Below are positions 17,064-26,652 of a stretch of 64,000 nucleotides of DNA, one piece after another. The position numbers were made by a program, and so were the translations under genes. Numbering within the stretch: position 1 is the first letter of the stretch; each line of letters starts with the position of its first letter. The DNA comes from Ilyomonas sp964249755 (GTDB taxonomy: Bacteria; Bacteroidota; Bacteroidia; Chitinophagales; Chitinophagaceae): positions 1,240,001-1,304,000 of the forward strand of contig CAXUDB010000002.1 of the NCBI GenBank assembly GCA_964249755.1. Reading direction: 5' to 3'. The notes under the pieces were generated by a model. That model saw only the letters and a program-made list of their open reading frames with translations. It did no database searches and was not told the origin of the DNA.

Positions 17064-18608
17064 TTAATGAATCGGTTTGAAAAAGCGATTCCAACGAGGA
17101 CCTTTATCCCAACTAAACCAGATCAGCGAAGCACGACCCACAATATTGGTCTCGGGCACAAAGCCCCAAAAACGGCTGTCCTGGCTGTTATGGCGGTTAT
17201 CGCCCATCATCCAGTAATAATTATACTGGAACGTATATTGAGTGGCTTGCTTCCCATTAATGGTGTATTGTCCACCGTTTTCTACCAATGTATTGTGCTC
17301 ATACGTAGCAATGATGCGGCGGTAAAGTGCAATATTCTGCGGGCTAAGCGTTATCGTAGTGCCCTTCTTCGGAACGGTAATCGGACCGTAATTATCTGTG
17401 CTCCAGGGATAAATAGCTAAGTCAAACGGAAAAGTGCGCGGGTCTGGTGTTGTTGCCGTGTAAAGCGTAATAGATTTGAAATTTGCCTGCTTCTTTATCA
17501 GCGCTACATCAGCCGCCGAAAGTGTAAACCGGTATTGAGAACCCATTAGCTGCATATATTTTCCATCTTTTTCATAGGTCACCTCTCTGCCGCTTTGCGG
17601 GTCATTACCCACTTCAAAGTGCAAACCCAGTCCATTCTCTAAGAAATCCTGAGAAAATGGCTGACCATTGGTTTCAACAATATACTCGTTCTGCTGGCCG
17701 GGTGCCACAAATGCTTTTTGGTTATTGATATACAGAATCCCTTCTTTCACCTGCAGCACGTCGCCGGGAATACCAACGCATCGCTTAATGTAATTATCGG
17801 TTTTATCCATCGGGTGAACAATTACATCGTGCTCGGCACGCAAAGCGTCACGGTTACCATTATAATCTCTTCGCAACACATCATAATAGGTATCTAAGCT
17901 CAGGTAGTTGGGTTCATTAATGATGGTATCACCTGCCGGGAAATTAAAAACCACAACATCATTCCGTTGTACGCTCGCAAACCCAGGCAAACGCTTGTAA
18001 GGAATCTGAATCCATTTTAGGTAAGAGGGAGACGTTTGCGAAAAAGGCATTGTATTATGAACAAAAGGAAAGCTAAGCGGTGTTTGCGGAATACGGGCGC
18101 CATAGCTCATCTTGCTTACAAAAAGAAAATCGTTCACCAAAAGCGTCTTTTCCATACTGGGCGTTGGGATGGTATACGCCTCGAAAATAAAGCTGCGGAT
18201 AAGCGTAGCGGCTACTACTGCAAACACGGCAGCATCAATCCACTCGCGGGAAGCCGGTTTTTTATACAACCGCATCACTTCCTGTCCTTTATATCTTTCC
18301 TGTTTGCTAAAACCAAGATATGGAAAGTAAATAAATGGAAGAAAAACAGTTGCGGCGTGCTGAAACACGTTGAACTTGCCAAAATGCATGACGAAAATGA
18401 TGGTGATCCAGATCGTCACAAACTGACCGGCAATGGGGATGAGCTGAAGCCAGAACCAGATTTTGGGAAGATTGCATTTTTCGACAATGCACCAGGTATT
18501 GTAAAAAGGAATGAGCGCTTTCCAGGGTTCGATGCCGGCTTTTTTGAACATTCCGTACATACCGATATGCCAGCCGAGGACACCAATAAGAAAAATAGCC
18601 CAACCCAT
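17064..18608 (-). CDS. lepB: Signal peptidase I, long Bacteroidota form
   Basis: Membrane serine protease that removes signal peptides from exported proteins. Catalytic Ser151 lies in YTIPTPSMEKTLL and the general-base Lys275 in DNYIKRCVGIPGD; the closing box reads MMGDNRHNSQDSRFWG. At 514 residues it is much longer than the usual 200-320: residues 1-100 form an extra N-terminal membrane module with about three helices (MGWAIFLIGVLGWHIG..., IWFWLQLIPIAGQFV...), and the periplasmic domain carries large insertions between the catalytic boxes. The start at 18608 begins the first helix; an ATG 63 bases upstream adds an unlikely Cys-rich lead. It is followed by cdd. Confidence 0.94.
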   Translation of the reverse strand: MGWAIFLIGVLGWHIGMYGMFKKAGIEPWKALIPFYNTWCIVEKCNLPKIWFWLQLIPIAGQFVTIWITIIFVMHFGKFNVFQHAATVFLPFIYFPYLGFSKQERYKGQEVMRLYKKPASREWIDAAVFAVVAATLIRSFIFEAYTIPTPSMEKTLLVNDFLFVSKMSYGARIPQTPLSFPFVHNTMPFSQTSPSYLKWIQIPYKRLPGFASVQRNDVVVFNFPAGDTIINEPNYLSLDTYYDVLRRDYNGNRDALRAEHDVIVHPMDKTDNYIKRCVGIPGDVLQVKEGILYINNQKAFVAPGQQNEYIVETNGQPFSQDFLENGLGLHFEVGNDPQSGREVTYEKDGKYMQLMGSQYRFTLSAADVALIKKQANFKSITLYTATTPDPRTFPFDLAIYPWSTDNYGPITVPKKGTTITLSPQNIALYRRIIATYEHNTLVENGGQYTINGKQATQYTFQYNYYWMMGDNRHNSQDSRFWGFVPETNIVGRASLIWFSWDKGPRWNRFFKPIH

Positions 18609-18709
18609 AACTTGTAATTGAAGGAAACAAAAATAGCATTCTGGTACAAGGCGCAAAATGCAGGAGTACAAACTTTTCTTAAACTGTTAATACATAAGGA
18701 AGAAGCCCA

Positions 18710-19891
18710 TTATCCTACCAGCTGTATAACCATTGCGCTCGCGCCGCCACCGCCATTGCAAATTCCTGCCACGCCGGTAATTCCACCTTTTTGTTTAAGA
18801 ACGTTAATGAGCGTGACCAAAATGCGCGCACCGCTGCAGCCCAGCGGGTGTCCTAATGAAACCGCACCACCATGTATATTCACTTTGGCAGCGTCTAATC
18901 CCAGTTTCTGCATGTTGGCAAGGCTTACCACGGAGAAAGCTTCGTTAATCTCGAAATAATCCACATTATGTAAAGTTAGTCCTGCCTTCTCCACAGCTTT
19001 CGGAATTGCGATAGAAGGAGAGGTCGTAAACCATTCTGGTGCCTGTTCCGCATCAGCATAGCTGAGAATAGTGGCGAGAGGAGTTAAGCCCAGCTCTTCT
19101 GCTTTATCTTCACTCATCAGCACCAGTGCCGCAGCGCCGTCGTTTAGCGTGCTGGCATTGGCTGCCGTTACGGTTCCGTCTTTTATAAATGCGGGTTTCA
19201 GCTCTGGTATCTTATCAAATTTTACATTGAAGGGTTCTTCATCGCGGCTGACCTCTATAGCAGGTCCCTTTTTCTGCGGAATAGTTACAGGCACAATTTC
19301 ATTTTTAAACCAGCCTCGCTCCGTAGCTTCCTGGCTTCGCTTGTAGCTCTCAATAGCATAAGCATCCTGCGCCTCCCGGTCGATATTGCAGGTTTGCGCG
19401 CAAAGTTCTGCCGCATTGCCCATCGGGTAATCTTTATAAACATCGGTTAACCCGTCTTTTACCAGTCCGTCTACCAAAGAAACATTACCAAACTTGTTGC
19501 CCCACCGCTGCTGCGCAGCATAATAGGGTACGTTCGACATGCTTTCCATGCCACCGGCAACTATAATGTCGGCATCACCCAGCGCAATACTCTGGGCGGC
19601 CATCGCCACAGCTTTCATACCGCTGGCGCAAACTTTATTTACGGTTGATGCAATCACATTGTTTGGCAGCCCCGCCAGCATACTCGCCTGCCTTGCCGGT
19701 GCCTGTCCCAGGTTGGCCTGCAACACGCAACCCATTATCACTTCATTCACTTTCTGAGGTGAAATACCGGCCCGCGCTACGGCAGCTTTAATGGCAATAG
19801 CGCCTAATTGCGGAGCAGTAAAATCTTTCAATGCACCGCCAAAGGCGCCAATAGGGGTGCGAACGACAGAAACAATCACTACTTTTTTCAT
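18710..19891 (-). CDS. Acetyl-CoA C-acetyltransferase (thiolase)
   Basis: Thiolase (393 aa) that condenses or cleaves acyl-CoA with acetyl-CoA, in beta-oxidation or acetoacetyl-CoA formation. The nucleophilic Cys is in NKVCASGMKAV, the second catalytic His in GGAVSLGHPLGCSGAR and the closing Cys in GICNGGGGASAMV. The start at 19891 (MKKVVIVSVVRTPIG) is the family start and follows a perfect -7 box; the upstream ATG at 19918 lies within that box. It stands upstream of lepB-cdd with a 101-base gap, so it is probably a separate unit. A biosynthetic acetoacetyl-CoA type is more likely than a FadA type given the size. Confidence 0.94.
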   Translation of the reverse strand: MKKVVIVSVVRTPIGAFGGALKDFTAPQLGAIAIKAAVARAGISPQKVNEVIMGCVLQANLGQAPARQASMLAGLPNNVIASTVNKVCASGMKAVAMAAQSIALGDADIIVAGGMESMSNVPYYAAQQRWGNKFGNVSLVDGLVKDGLTDVYKDYPMGNAAELCAQTCNIDREAQDAYAIESYKRSQEATERGWFKNEIVPVTIPQKKGPAIEVSRDEEPFNVKFDKIPELKPAFIKDGTVTAANASTLNDGAAALVLMSEDKAEELGLTPLATILSYADAEQAPEWFTTSPSIAIPKAVEKAGLTLHNVDYFEINEAFSVVSLANMQKLGLDAAKVNIHGGAVSLGHPLGCSGARILVTLINVLKQKGGITGVAGICNGGGGASAMVIQLVG

Positions 19892-19915
19892 ATGGAAACT
19901 ACATATTTTGCGGCG

Positions 19916-19923
19916 CAAAGATA
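19916..19923 (-). promoter_or_regulatory. -7 promoter box of the thiolase gene
   Basis: TATCTTTG on the minus strand, exact TAnnTTTG match, 24 bases upstream of the ATG at 19891. Confidence 0.6.
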
Positions 19924-20245
19924 AGCGAAGGGGAAGGGTTCAAAAGGAACACAACGGTAGATTTAGGTTGACAATAAGCAAACTTTGTCAGATGGCAGGG
20001 TAAACTTTTTTTTGACTTCTGGTAATCCTGCAATAGAGTAATGTCTCAGTATGAAATAAAACTGCCGTCGTTCCGCCCTTACACAATGTAGGTGCCTTCG
20101 TCATTGCATATTATAAACCACTTTTAGGAAGGCTTTATGCAGAATCCGACTTTCAAATTGAGACATTACTTGATAGATTATACATCCTGATTCTCGTTAA
20201 AAGCACTAAGCTTAGATCACAATAATAAGAGCAAAAATCATCTCA

Positions 20246-20350
20246 GAGGAAACAATCTTGTTTAAAACGCAAACCATATTCCTTGAAGAGGAAACAATAT
20301 TGTTTGTAGAGGGAGCATTTTTCCTTGCTTAGGAAACAATAACAGGTCCT
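20246..20350. repeat. Degenerate 21-bp tandem array C (5 units)
   Basis: Five units of exactly 21 bp at 20246, 20267, 20288, 20309 and 20330. Units 1, 3 and 5 begin GAGGAAACAAT or TAGGAAACAAT; units 2 and 4 are more divergent. The array ends 103 bases before the valS -7 box. The rest of the gap 19924-20245 has no recognisable content. Confidence 0.7.
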
Positions 20351-20452
20351 TCTAGGATCAAACCTCCTTCCTCGGCAACCCATTTTTTCGCTTCCAGTCT
20401 CAAAAACGTATCTCCCGCACAGAACATACATCTCCATTTGTGCCGCGACATT

Positions 20453-20460
20453 TACATTTG
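20453..20460 (+). promoter_or_regulatory. -7 promoter box of valS
   Basis: TACATTTG matches TAnnTTTG exactly and lies 21 bases before the valS ATG at 20481. Confidence 0.6.
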
Positions 20461-20466
20461 CACTTC

Positions 20467-20481
20467 ATGTTATTTAATTGA
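20467..20481 (+). promoter_or_regulatory. Four-codon leader ORF overlapping the valS start
   Basis: ATG TTA TTT AAT TGA; its TGA shares a base with the valS ATG (TGATG). It begins seven bases behind the -7 box, close to the predicted transcript start. It could couple translation by termination-reinitiation, but may be chance. Confidence 0.3.
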
Positions 20482-23096
20482 TGATGGAACTTAGCAAGCA
20501 CTACAATCCTTCCGCTACCGAAGATAAATGGTACCAACATTGGCTGAATAGGGGCTATTTTAACAGCCAGCCCGATGACCGCAAATCATTTACTGTTGTC
20601 ATTCCGCCGCCCAATGTAACCGGCGTGCTCCACATGGGGCATACGCTGAACGAAACAGTGCAGGACATTCTTGTGCGCACAGCCCGCGCCAAAGGCTACA
20701 ATACCTGCTGGGTGCCCGGCAGCGACCATGCTTCTATTGCTACGGAAGCGAAAGTGGTGGGTATGCTGAAGGAACGCGGCATAGACAAAAACAGCCTTAC
20801 ACGCGAGGAGTTTTTGAAGTATGCCTACGAATGGAAGGAGAAATACGGCAGCATTATTTATAGCCAGATTGCAAAGCTGGGCTGCAGTGTCGACTGGAAC
20901 CGCGTTACGTTCACCATGGACGATCATTATTACAAAGCCGTTATAAAAGTATTTGTAGAGTTATATAAAGAAGGATTGATCTATCGCGGTGCGCGGATGA
21001 TTCACTGGGATGTAGTGGCAAAAACAGCGTTGAGCGATGAAGAAGTAGAATATAAAGATGTAGAGGCGAGGCTATACTATGTTCGCTATAACATAGAAGG
21101 TGAGGAAGATGCGATTATAATTGCTACGCAGCGCCCGGAAACTATTATGGGCGACGTGGCCGTTTGTGTCAATCCGAATGATGAGCGCTATAAACATCTC
21201 ATCGGCAAAAAAGTAATTGTTCCCCTTATTCATCGTGCTGTGCCGGTGATTGCAGACGAGTATGTAGATCCTTCCTTTGGTACAGGCGTATTGAAAATAA
21301 CGCCGGCGCACGATATCAACGATTATAATATCGGGTTGAAGCACGGATTGCCCATCATCAATACTTTAAATGAAGATGGAACGCTCAGCGAAGAAGCTGG
21401 TTTGTTTGTGGGAATGGAACGCTTTGCTGCCCGAAAAAAAGCGGTAGAACAGTTAGCCACAGAAAACAATCTTCAAAAAGTAGAGGATTATACCACGCGT
21501 CTTGGCTATTCGCAACGGACGAATGCTGTGGTAGAACCCCGCATTTCCACGCAGTGGTTTGTAAAGATGAAAGAACTGGCAGGTCCGGCATTGGCTGCCG
21601 TTCTGGATGGCGAAATCAACATTCATCCCAGCGACAAGTTTTTGGCAACGTATCGCTATTGGCTGGAGAATGTAAAAGACTGGTGCATCAGCCGCCAGCT
21701 CTGGTGGGGTCAGCAAATACCGGCATGGTATGATGAAGCAGGCAATATGGTGGTAGCCGAAACCGAAGAAGAAGCAAAAAAGACTTACAGCGATCAATAT
21801 TCAGGCACAAATGTTCAATTAAAGAGGGACGAGGATGTGCTCGATACCTGGTTCTCATCCTGGCTGTGGCCGATAGAAGTGTTTAATGGAATAACAGAGC
21901 CGGACAATAAAGACTTCAATTATTATTATCCAACCTCGGTATTGGTAACCGGTCAGGACATCATATTCTTCTGGGTGGCCCGTATGATTATGGCGGGTAC
22001 GCATTTCAAAGGCGTAAAGCCTTTCAGCGATGTGTATTTTACCGGTATGGTGCGCGATAAGCAGGGAAGAAAAATGAGCAAGCAGTTAGGCAATTCGCCC
22101 GACTTGTTGCAACTGATAGAGAAATATGGTGCCGATGCCGTGCGCTTCGGCATTATGATTTCTTCGCCGGCTGGCAACGATCTGTTATTTGATGAAGCTT
22201 CGCTTGAACAGGGCAGAAACCTGAACAACAAGCTTTGGAACGCACTGAAACTGGTAAAGATCTGGGAAGAAAAAGCGCGTAAGGATGATACTGAAATGGA
22301 TGACTTTGCCTTGAACTGGTTTCATAACCGGATGAACCGGGCAAGGGGAGAAGTGGATTATTTAATGGCAAACTTTAAACTGAGCGAGGCTTTAAAAACC
22401 ATTTACTCTCTTTTCTGGGACGACTTCTGCAGTTGGTATCTGGAATGGATAAAGCCGGCGGCAGAAGAAACGACGAGCACAGGAACTTATCAGAAAACGG
22501 TGCAGTTTTTCGATTCCATCCTTCAGTTGCTTCATCCGTTTATGCCCTTCATCACTGAAGAAATTTATCATTTGTTAGGCGATCGCGAAGATGATCTCTG
22601 CACCCGCCAGTGGAAAGGCATAACGGAAGCCGATGATGCCATTCTCCAGGAGGGAAGTCTGTTGCAGCAATTGATAACAGGCATTCGTGATGCAAAAGTG
22701 AAAAACAACCTGAAACCAAAAGCACCCGTTACATTATTGATCCATACAAAGGACAGAAGTGCTTACCAACGGATGGCTTCCATTTTACAAAAGCAAACCT
22801 CCGCCGAATCGGTTGAATACATCAGCGACGCCGTAAGCGATGCCATCGTAGTTCCTGTCAACAGCGATAAAATTTACATTCGCTCTAACGAATCATTCGA
22901 CACAGAAAGTTTGCGGCAGAGCATCGAAAAAGACCTCGATTACCAGCGCAATTTTTTAAGCAGTGTCACAAAAAAATTATCAAACGAACGCTTTGTGCAG
23001 AATGCAAAAGCCGACGTGGTAGCGCTGGAGCGTAAAAAACAATCCGATGCCGAAGCGCGCATTCAATCGTTGGAAGAAACCCTTGCAAATCTTTAA
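20481..23096 (+). CDS. valS: Valyl-tRNA synthetase
   Basis: Class I aminoacyl-tRNA synthetase charging tRNA-Val (871 aa). Seen: HIGH box as PPPNVTGVLHMGHT, the editing domain with TQRPETIMGDVAV, the KMSKS box as GRKMSKQLGNSPD, the anticodon-binding region after residue 600 (SLFWDDFCSWYLEW) and the C-terminal coiled coil (about 810-871), which marks ValS against IleS and LeuS. Two ATGs stand in tandem at 20481 and 20484; either could be used. The PAP2 gene starts one base after the stop, so the two are co-transcribed. Confidence 0.97.
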   Translation: MMELSKHYNPSATEDKWYQHWLNRGYFNSQPDDRKSFTVVIPPPNVTGVLHMGHTLNETVQDILVRTARAKGYNTCWVPGSDHASIATEAKVVGMLKERGIDKNSLTREEFLKYAYEWKEKYGSIIYSQIAKLGCSVDWNRVTFTMDDHYYKAVIKVFVELYKEGLIYRGARMIHWDVVAKTALSDEEVEYKDVEARLYYVRYNIEGEEDAIIIATQRPETIMGDVAVCVNPNDERYKHLIGKKVIVPLIHRAVPVIADEYVDPSFGTGVLKITPAHDINDYNIGLKHGLPIINTLNEDGTLSEEAGLFVGMERFAARKKAVEQLATENNLQKVEDYTTRLGYSQRTNAVVEPRISTQWFVKMKELAGPALAAVLDGEINIHPSDKFLATYRYWLENVKDWCISRQLWWGQQIPAWYDEAGNMVVAETEEEAKKTYSDQYSGTNVQLKRDEDVLDTWFSSWLWPIEVFNGITEPDNKDFNYYYPTSVLVTGQDIIFFWVARMIMAGTHFKGVKPFSDVYFTGMVRDKQGRKMSKQLGNSPDLLQLIEKYGADAVRFGIMISSPAGNDLLFDEASLEQGRNLNNKLWNALKLVKIWEEKARKDDTEMDDFALNWFHNRMNRARGEVDYLMANFKLSEALKTIYSLFWDDFCSWYLEWIKPAAEETTSTGTYQKTVQFFDSILQLLHPFMPFITEEIYHLLGDREDDLCTRQWKGITEADDAILQEGSLLQQLITGIRDAKVKNNLKPKAPVTLLIHTKDRSAYQRMASILQKQTSAESVEYISDAVSDAIVVPVNSDKIYIRSNESFDTESLRQSIEKDLDYQRNFLSSVTKKLSNERFVQNAKADVVALERKKQSDAEARIQSLEETLANL

Positions 23097-23097
23097 T

Positions 23098-23721
23098 ATG
23101 CAGCGCTTTTTGCATCGCGTTTTCGTCTGCCTGCTGGTAGCCAACTTTGTGTTCCTTTCTTCGGCTCGGTCGCAAAATTGGGATGTTGATTTCGTTCGTT
23201 CTGTTAATCCGCAGGGAACAAAATCATTGGTGCTTCGGGGGCTTAGCGCTTCTGTTTATTCCACCAGCGCCATTGTTCCCATCGCCACTTTTCTGTATGG
23301 TGAGACGAAGCAAAACAAGACGTATAAAATCCGTGCTTACGAGCAAGTCGGTTCTATCGCCGTCGCTGCCATCGCTTCCGGCGGACTAAAAGCGATCATC
23401 AACCGGCAGCGTCCTTACGAAAAATACGATGGCATTTATCCGTTTAAAGTAGATGAGCGCGGATCGCTGCCTTCCGCGCATGCTGCATTGGCTTTCGCCA
23501 CAGCTACCACATTATCGCTTCAATACAAAAAGTGGTACGTAGTTGTTCCGGCTTATGCCTGGGCAACCGGCTGCGCTTTTTCGCGGGTTTACCTGGGTGA
23601 GCATTATCCAACCGATGTGTTGGCCGGCGCCGCCATCGGCACAGGCAGCGCTTTCTTAAGCCAGTGGCTTACCAGGAAAATATTTAAATCTCACGACACA
23701 TCGTCTGCTATTGCAGAATAA
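23098..23721 (+). CDS. PAP2-family membrane/periplasmic phosphatase
   Basis: Phosphatidic acid phosphatase type 2 superfamily protein (207 aa) acting on a lipid phosphate such as undecaprenyl pyrophosphate or phosphatidylglycerol phosphate. The three catalytic blocks are present: KAIINRQRP (KxxxxxxRP form), SLPSAHAA (PSxH) and SRVYLGEHYPTDV (SRxxxxxHxxxD). An N-terminal signal sequence (MQRFLHRVFVCLLVANFVFLSSARS) suggests the catalytic part is exported. The start at 23098 directly follows the valS stop; a longer frame would lie inside valS. Substrate cannot be assigned from sequence. Confidence 0.9.
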   Translation: MQRFLHRVFVCLLVANFVFLSSARSQNWDVDFVRSVNPQGTKSLVLRGLSASVYSTSAIVPIATFLYGETKQNKTYKIRAYEQVGSIAVAAIASGGLKAIINRQRPYEKYDGIYPFKVDERGSLPSAHAALAFATATTLSLQYKKWYVVVPAYAWATGCAFSRVYLGEHYPTDVLAGAAIGTGSAFLSQWLTRKIFKSHDTSSAIAE

Positions 23722-23834
23722 TCAACTGCGAGCTTTTCTGGATTTCGTAAGCTTTTCCTGTTATGAAACCATTCCTGTCACTCTTGTCCTGATTAGCACC
23801 TTTTTTGTTTACAACCTCCTATAAAATAATATAC

Positions 23835-25208
23835 ATGAGAGTTGTAGTGGTGGGTGGTGGATTTGCCGGTCTGAAACTGGCGCATCAGCTAAACAATAAA
23901 AAAGGCATCGATCTTACCTTGATTGATAAATACAATTATCATCAGTTTCAGCCCCTTTTTTACCAGGTGGCAACTGCCTCTTTAGATGCCAGCAATATTT
24001 CTTTCCCGATTCGTAAGGCATTTCAAAAATCGAAAAATTTTGCATTTCATCTGGCTGCCGTTACTGAAATTAAAACCGATGAAAATATTGTTGCCACTGA
24101 AACAGGCGATGTATCCTACGATATTCTTGTTTTGGCAACCGGTTGTGACACTAATTTTTTCGGCAACAAGCAAATGAAGGCGTTAGCTTATCCAATGAAG
24201 TCAACAGTGGAAGCCCTTCGGTTGCGTCATCATCTGGTGCAAACATTTGAAGATGCCGAGCTGGTAAAAAATGATGAGGCAAAGCTCCGCCAGCAAATGA
24301 CCATCGTAGTAGTGGGGGGTGGTCCAACTGGTGTAGAATTGAGCGGTGCTATCTCTGAAATGCGCAATAAAATTCTACCAAAGGATTATCCGGATATGGA
24401 TTTTTCCAAGATGAAAATTTATCTGCTGGAAGGAGGACCGAAAACCTTGGCTACGATGAGCGAAAAAAGCAGTCAGCACAGCCAGAAGTATTTAGAAGAG
24501 CTGGGCGTGGATGTAAAAACGAACACTGTCGTAAAAGATTTTGACGGAGAAAAAGTAATTCTGTCTAATGGTGAAACCATCCTCACAAAAACGGTTATTT
24601 GGGCAGCTGGCGTTGCCGGTAATATTCCAACTGGTTTTGATGGCTCACTAATCACAAAAGGCAACCGTTTAAAAGTTGATCGCTACAATAAAGTAACCGG
24701 GCTTCAGAATGTTTATGCCATCGGTGATATCGCCAACATGGAAACGCCAAAATATCCCACCGGTCATCCGCAGTTGGCCAATGTTGCCATTTCTCAGGGA
24801 AAGGTATTAGGTGAAAATTTGGTGAAGCTGATTAGTAATAGCAAAGCGCCACTCAAGCAATTTGAGTATCATGATAAAGGGAACATGGCAACCGTAGGAA
24901 GAAACCGCGCCGTTGTTGACATTCCAAAACCGAAACTTCATTTCGGCGGTTTCATTGCCTGGTTTATGTGGATGAGCGTTCACTTGTTTTTAATATTGGG
25001 CGTAAAAAACAAAATCCAGATTTTCATCAACTGGATTTATAAGTATTTCACCTTTGATCAGAATCTGCGCTTGATTTTTAATGGCTTTAGCTTGGCAGAA
25101 AATAAACCGGCAACTCAACCTCAACCATCACAGAGTTTACCGCAAGTACAGCAAACAACTACGCCGCCAGCAAATCAACCTAAACTACAAGTACCAGTTT
25201 CTGGTTAA
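23835..25208 (+). CDS. Type II NADH dehydrogenase (NDH-2)
   Basis: Membrane-bound FAD enzyme passing electrons from NADH to the quinone pool without proton pumping (457 aa). Two Rossmann motifs are clear: VVVVGGGFAGLKLA at the N terminus for FAD and VVVGGGPTGVELSGAISEM for NADH. The segment NVYAIGDIAN carries the FAD-contacting Asp, and VAISQGKVLGENL fits the quinone-site region. The C terminus holds an amphipathic/membrane anchor (FIAWFMWMSVHLFLILGV...) and ends in a Pro/Gln/Thr-rich tail of about 35 residues that I do not expect in the family. The start at 23835 begins the FAD motif; the frame can extend 30 bases further upstream. Confidence 0.93.
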   Translation: MRVVVVGGGFAGLKLAHQLNNKKGIDLTLIDKYNYHQFQPLFYQVATASLDASNISFPIRKAFQKSKNFAFHLAAVTEIKTDENIVATETGDVSYDILVLATGCDTNFFGNKQMKALAYPMKSTVEALRLRHHLVQTFEDAELVKNDEAKLRQQMTIVVVGGGPTGVELSGAISEMRNKILPKDYPDMDFSKMKIYLLEGGPKTLATMSEKSSQHSQKYLEELGVDVKTNTVVKDFDGEKVILSNGETILTKTVIWAAGVAGNIPTGFDGSLITKGNRLKVDRYNKVTGLQNVYAIGDIANMETPKYPTGHPQLANVAISQGKVLGENLVKLISNSKAPLKQFEYHDKGNMATVGRNRAVVDIPKPKLHFGGFIAWFMWMSVHLFLILGVKNKIQIFINWIYKYFTFDQNLRLIFNGFSLAENKPATQPQPSQSLPQVQQTTTPPANQPKLQVPVSG

Positions 25209-25276
25209 ACTCTTAAGTATTATTTTTTGCTTATAATTGATATTATGTTAAGTTGAAGCTATTTTTCTTATAATTA

Positions 25277-25310
25277 AAAAGCCGTCCTGCAAAAATGCAG
25301 GACGGCTTTT
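25277..25310. terminator. Bidirectional hairpin terminator
   Basis: Arms AAAAGCCGTCCTGCA (25277-25291) and TGCAGGACGGCTTTT (25296-25310) are exact complements with an AAAA loop. It lies between the convergent NDH-2 and TPR-like genes and can serve both. Confidence 0.9.
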
Positions 25311-25335
25311 CTTCTTGACTGGAGTCTATCATTAA

Positions 25336-26634
25336 TTACATTCCTCTGTACTTGTCATGCTCGTTCGAATATTGATTGAACTTTGCATCATACTTATCGT
25401 ATTCCTTCGGTGCAAGCACTTTTGATCTTTCTCTTTTCCATTGATACAAATTGGCAAGATAATCTACAGAGCGGTTCAAGGAGTTTGACTCCGACTTTTC
25501 TCTGTCTGTCTTTGCCTTCAGGATGTCATATCCTTTCTCGAGCCAGGCAATCGCCGTATCTGCATAAGGAATTTGTTGCTTTTGAATATCTGTGCGTTGT
25601 GCTTTCAGAGAGGCGCTTTCACCACGCAAAGCAAAAAACCGATCGTCTAACGTATTAAATATATTGTAGTTTAAAACACCTGCATTGAAAGCATAAATAC
25701 CCTTTGGATTTACGGTAAAGAGTCTTTTATAAATATCAGCTGACAAAAGCTTAACACTTATCTGCTGCGTGCTATCTAATCCCTTTGTTTTTTCAGGATC
25801 GTTTAAGGCTTCTGCATAGCCAATCAGTTGATCTTCGGTAAGAGCCGTATTGGCAGCGGCTTTATAATTGTCAATAATCTGTTGTAAAGAAGAGCCGCTC
25901 GTCATAGCGCCCATTTCTATCTGTGACCATAAAGCAGACTGGTCAGGATACAATTCTTTGGCTACTGCGAGATACTTATTAAACTTGTCTGTCTGCTTCA
26001 TTTTCGAATAATCATCCAGCATGTATTGGTACATGGGCTGCAAATCCTTGCCACCTGTTTTCAGGTCAGCCAGCTTCTCATAATAAGCAACAGCATCTTC
26101 CGGCTTGCCTGCATTCTGTGCTGAATAACCGGTGTACAAAACAGTAAACGTATCAATCTGGGATTTTGAAGTACTAAACCCGTTTTTATTAATGAATTCA
26201 CCCATATCAGCAGCCAGCTTAAAGTTCTTATAAGCTTCCGGCCAATTGCTTTGCGAAAAATACTTTTTTCCGTTGTTGAACGACGTAGTATACAACCAGG
26301 CAATACTGTTCAGTGTACCGGTTTCTTTCAATGCCTTTAAAGATGGATCCTTTTGCTGATAGGTGTTGAGCGCTGTATAAGCATCACTCGCTGCATTGGG
26401 ATACTTAGCTGCGAAACCTGCACTGTCTTTGTAAAATTCACTGTTCAAAGCCGCCGTCCACAGGTAGGTTTCAGGTTTGTCTTTGCCCTTCTCGGAAGCC
26501 GCTATTTTATCAAGTTCCTTTTTGGCGTCTTCATACTTTTTCAACTGATACATGGTAAGCACTTTTGTGTAATCCTGTGCCATAGCGATGTATCCGGTCG
26601 AAGCAAATAATAGAGACAACATCATTTTTTTCAT
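25336..26634 (-). CDS. Exported TPR-like protein
   Basis: Secreted helical-repeat protein of unknown role (432 aa): signal peptide MKKMMLSLLFASTGYIAMA, then repeated helix pairs with TPR character, for example YQLKKYEDAKKELDKIAA, NWPEAYKNFKLAADM and GKPEDAVAYYEKLADL. Function is probably protein-protein scaffolding in the periplasm. It starts 18 bases after the gyrA stop, so it is likely the second gene of a gyrA transcript; no functional link is evident. Ends before the shared terminator. Confidence 0.85.
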   Translation of the reverse strand: MKKMMLSLLFASTGYIAMAQDYTKVLTMYQLKKYEDAKKELDKIAASEKGKDKPETYLWTAALNSEFYKDSAGFAAKYPNAASDAYTALNTYQQKDPSLKALKETGTLNSIAWLYTTSFNNGKKYFSQSNWPEAYKNFKLAADMGEFINKNGFSTSKSQIDTFTVLYTGYSAQNAGKPEDAVAYYEKLADLKTGGKDLQPMYQYMLDDYSKMKQTDKFNKYLAVAKELYPDQSALWSQIEMGAMTSGSSLQQIIDNYKAAANTALTEDQLIGYAEALNDPEKTKGLDSTQQISVKLLSADIYKRLFTVNPKGIYAFNAGVLNYNIFNTLDDRFFALRGESASLKAQRTDIQKQQIPYADTAIAWLEKGYDILKAKTDREKSESNSLNRSVDYLANLYQWKRERSKVLAPKEYDKYDAKFNQYSNEHDKYRGM

Positions 26635-26652
26635 ATCGCTTTGTTTTGTTGT

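Noticed and set aside
20243..20437. Minus-strand Cys-rich frame at array C
   Set aside because: It is the translation of the repeats plus valS promoter sequence; no start signals.
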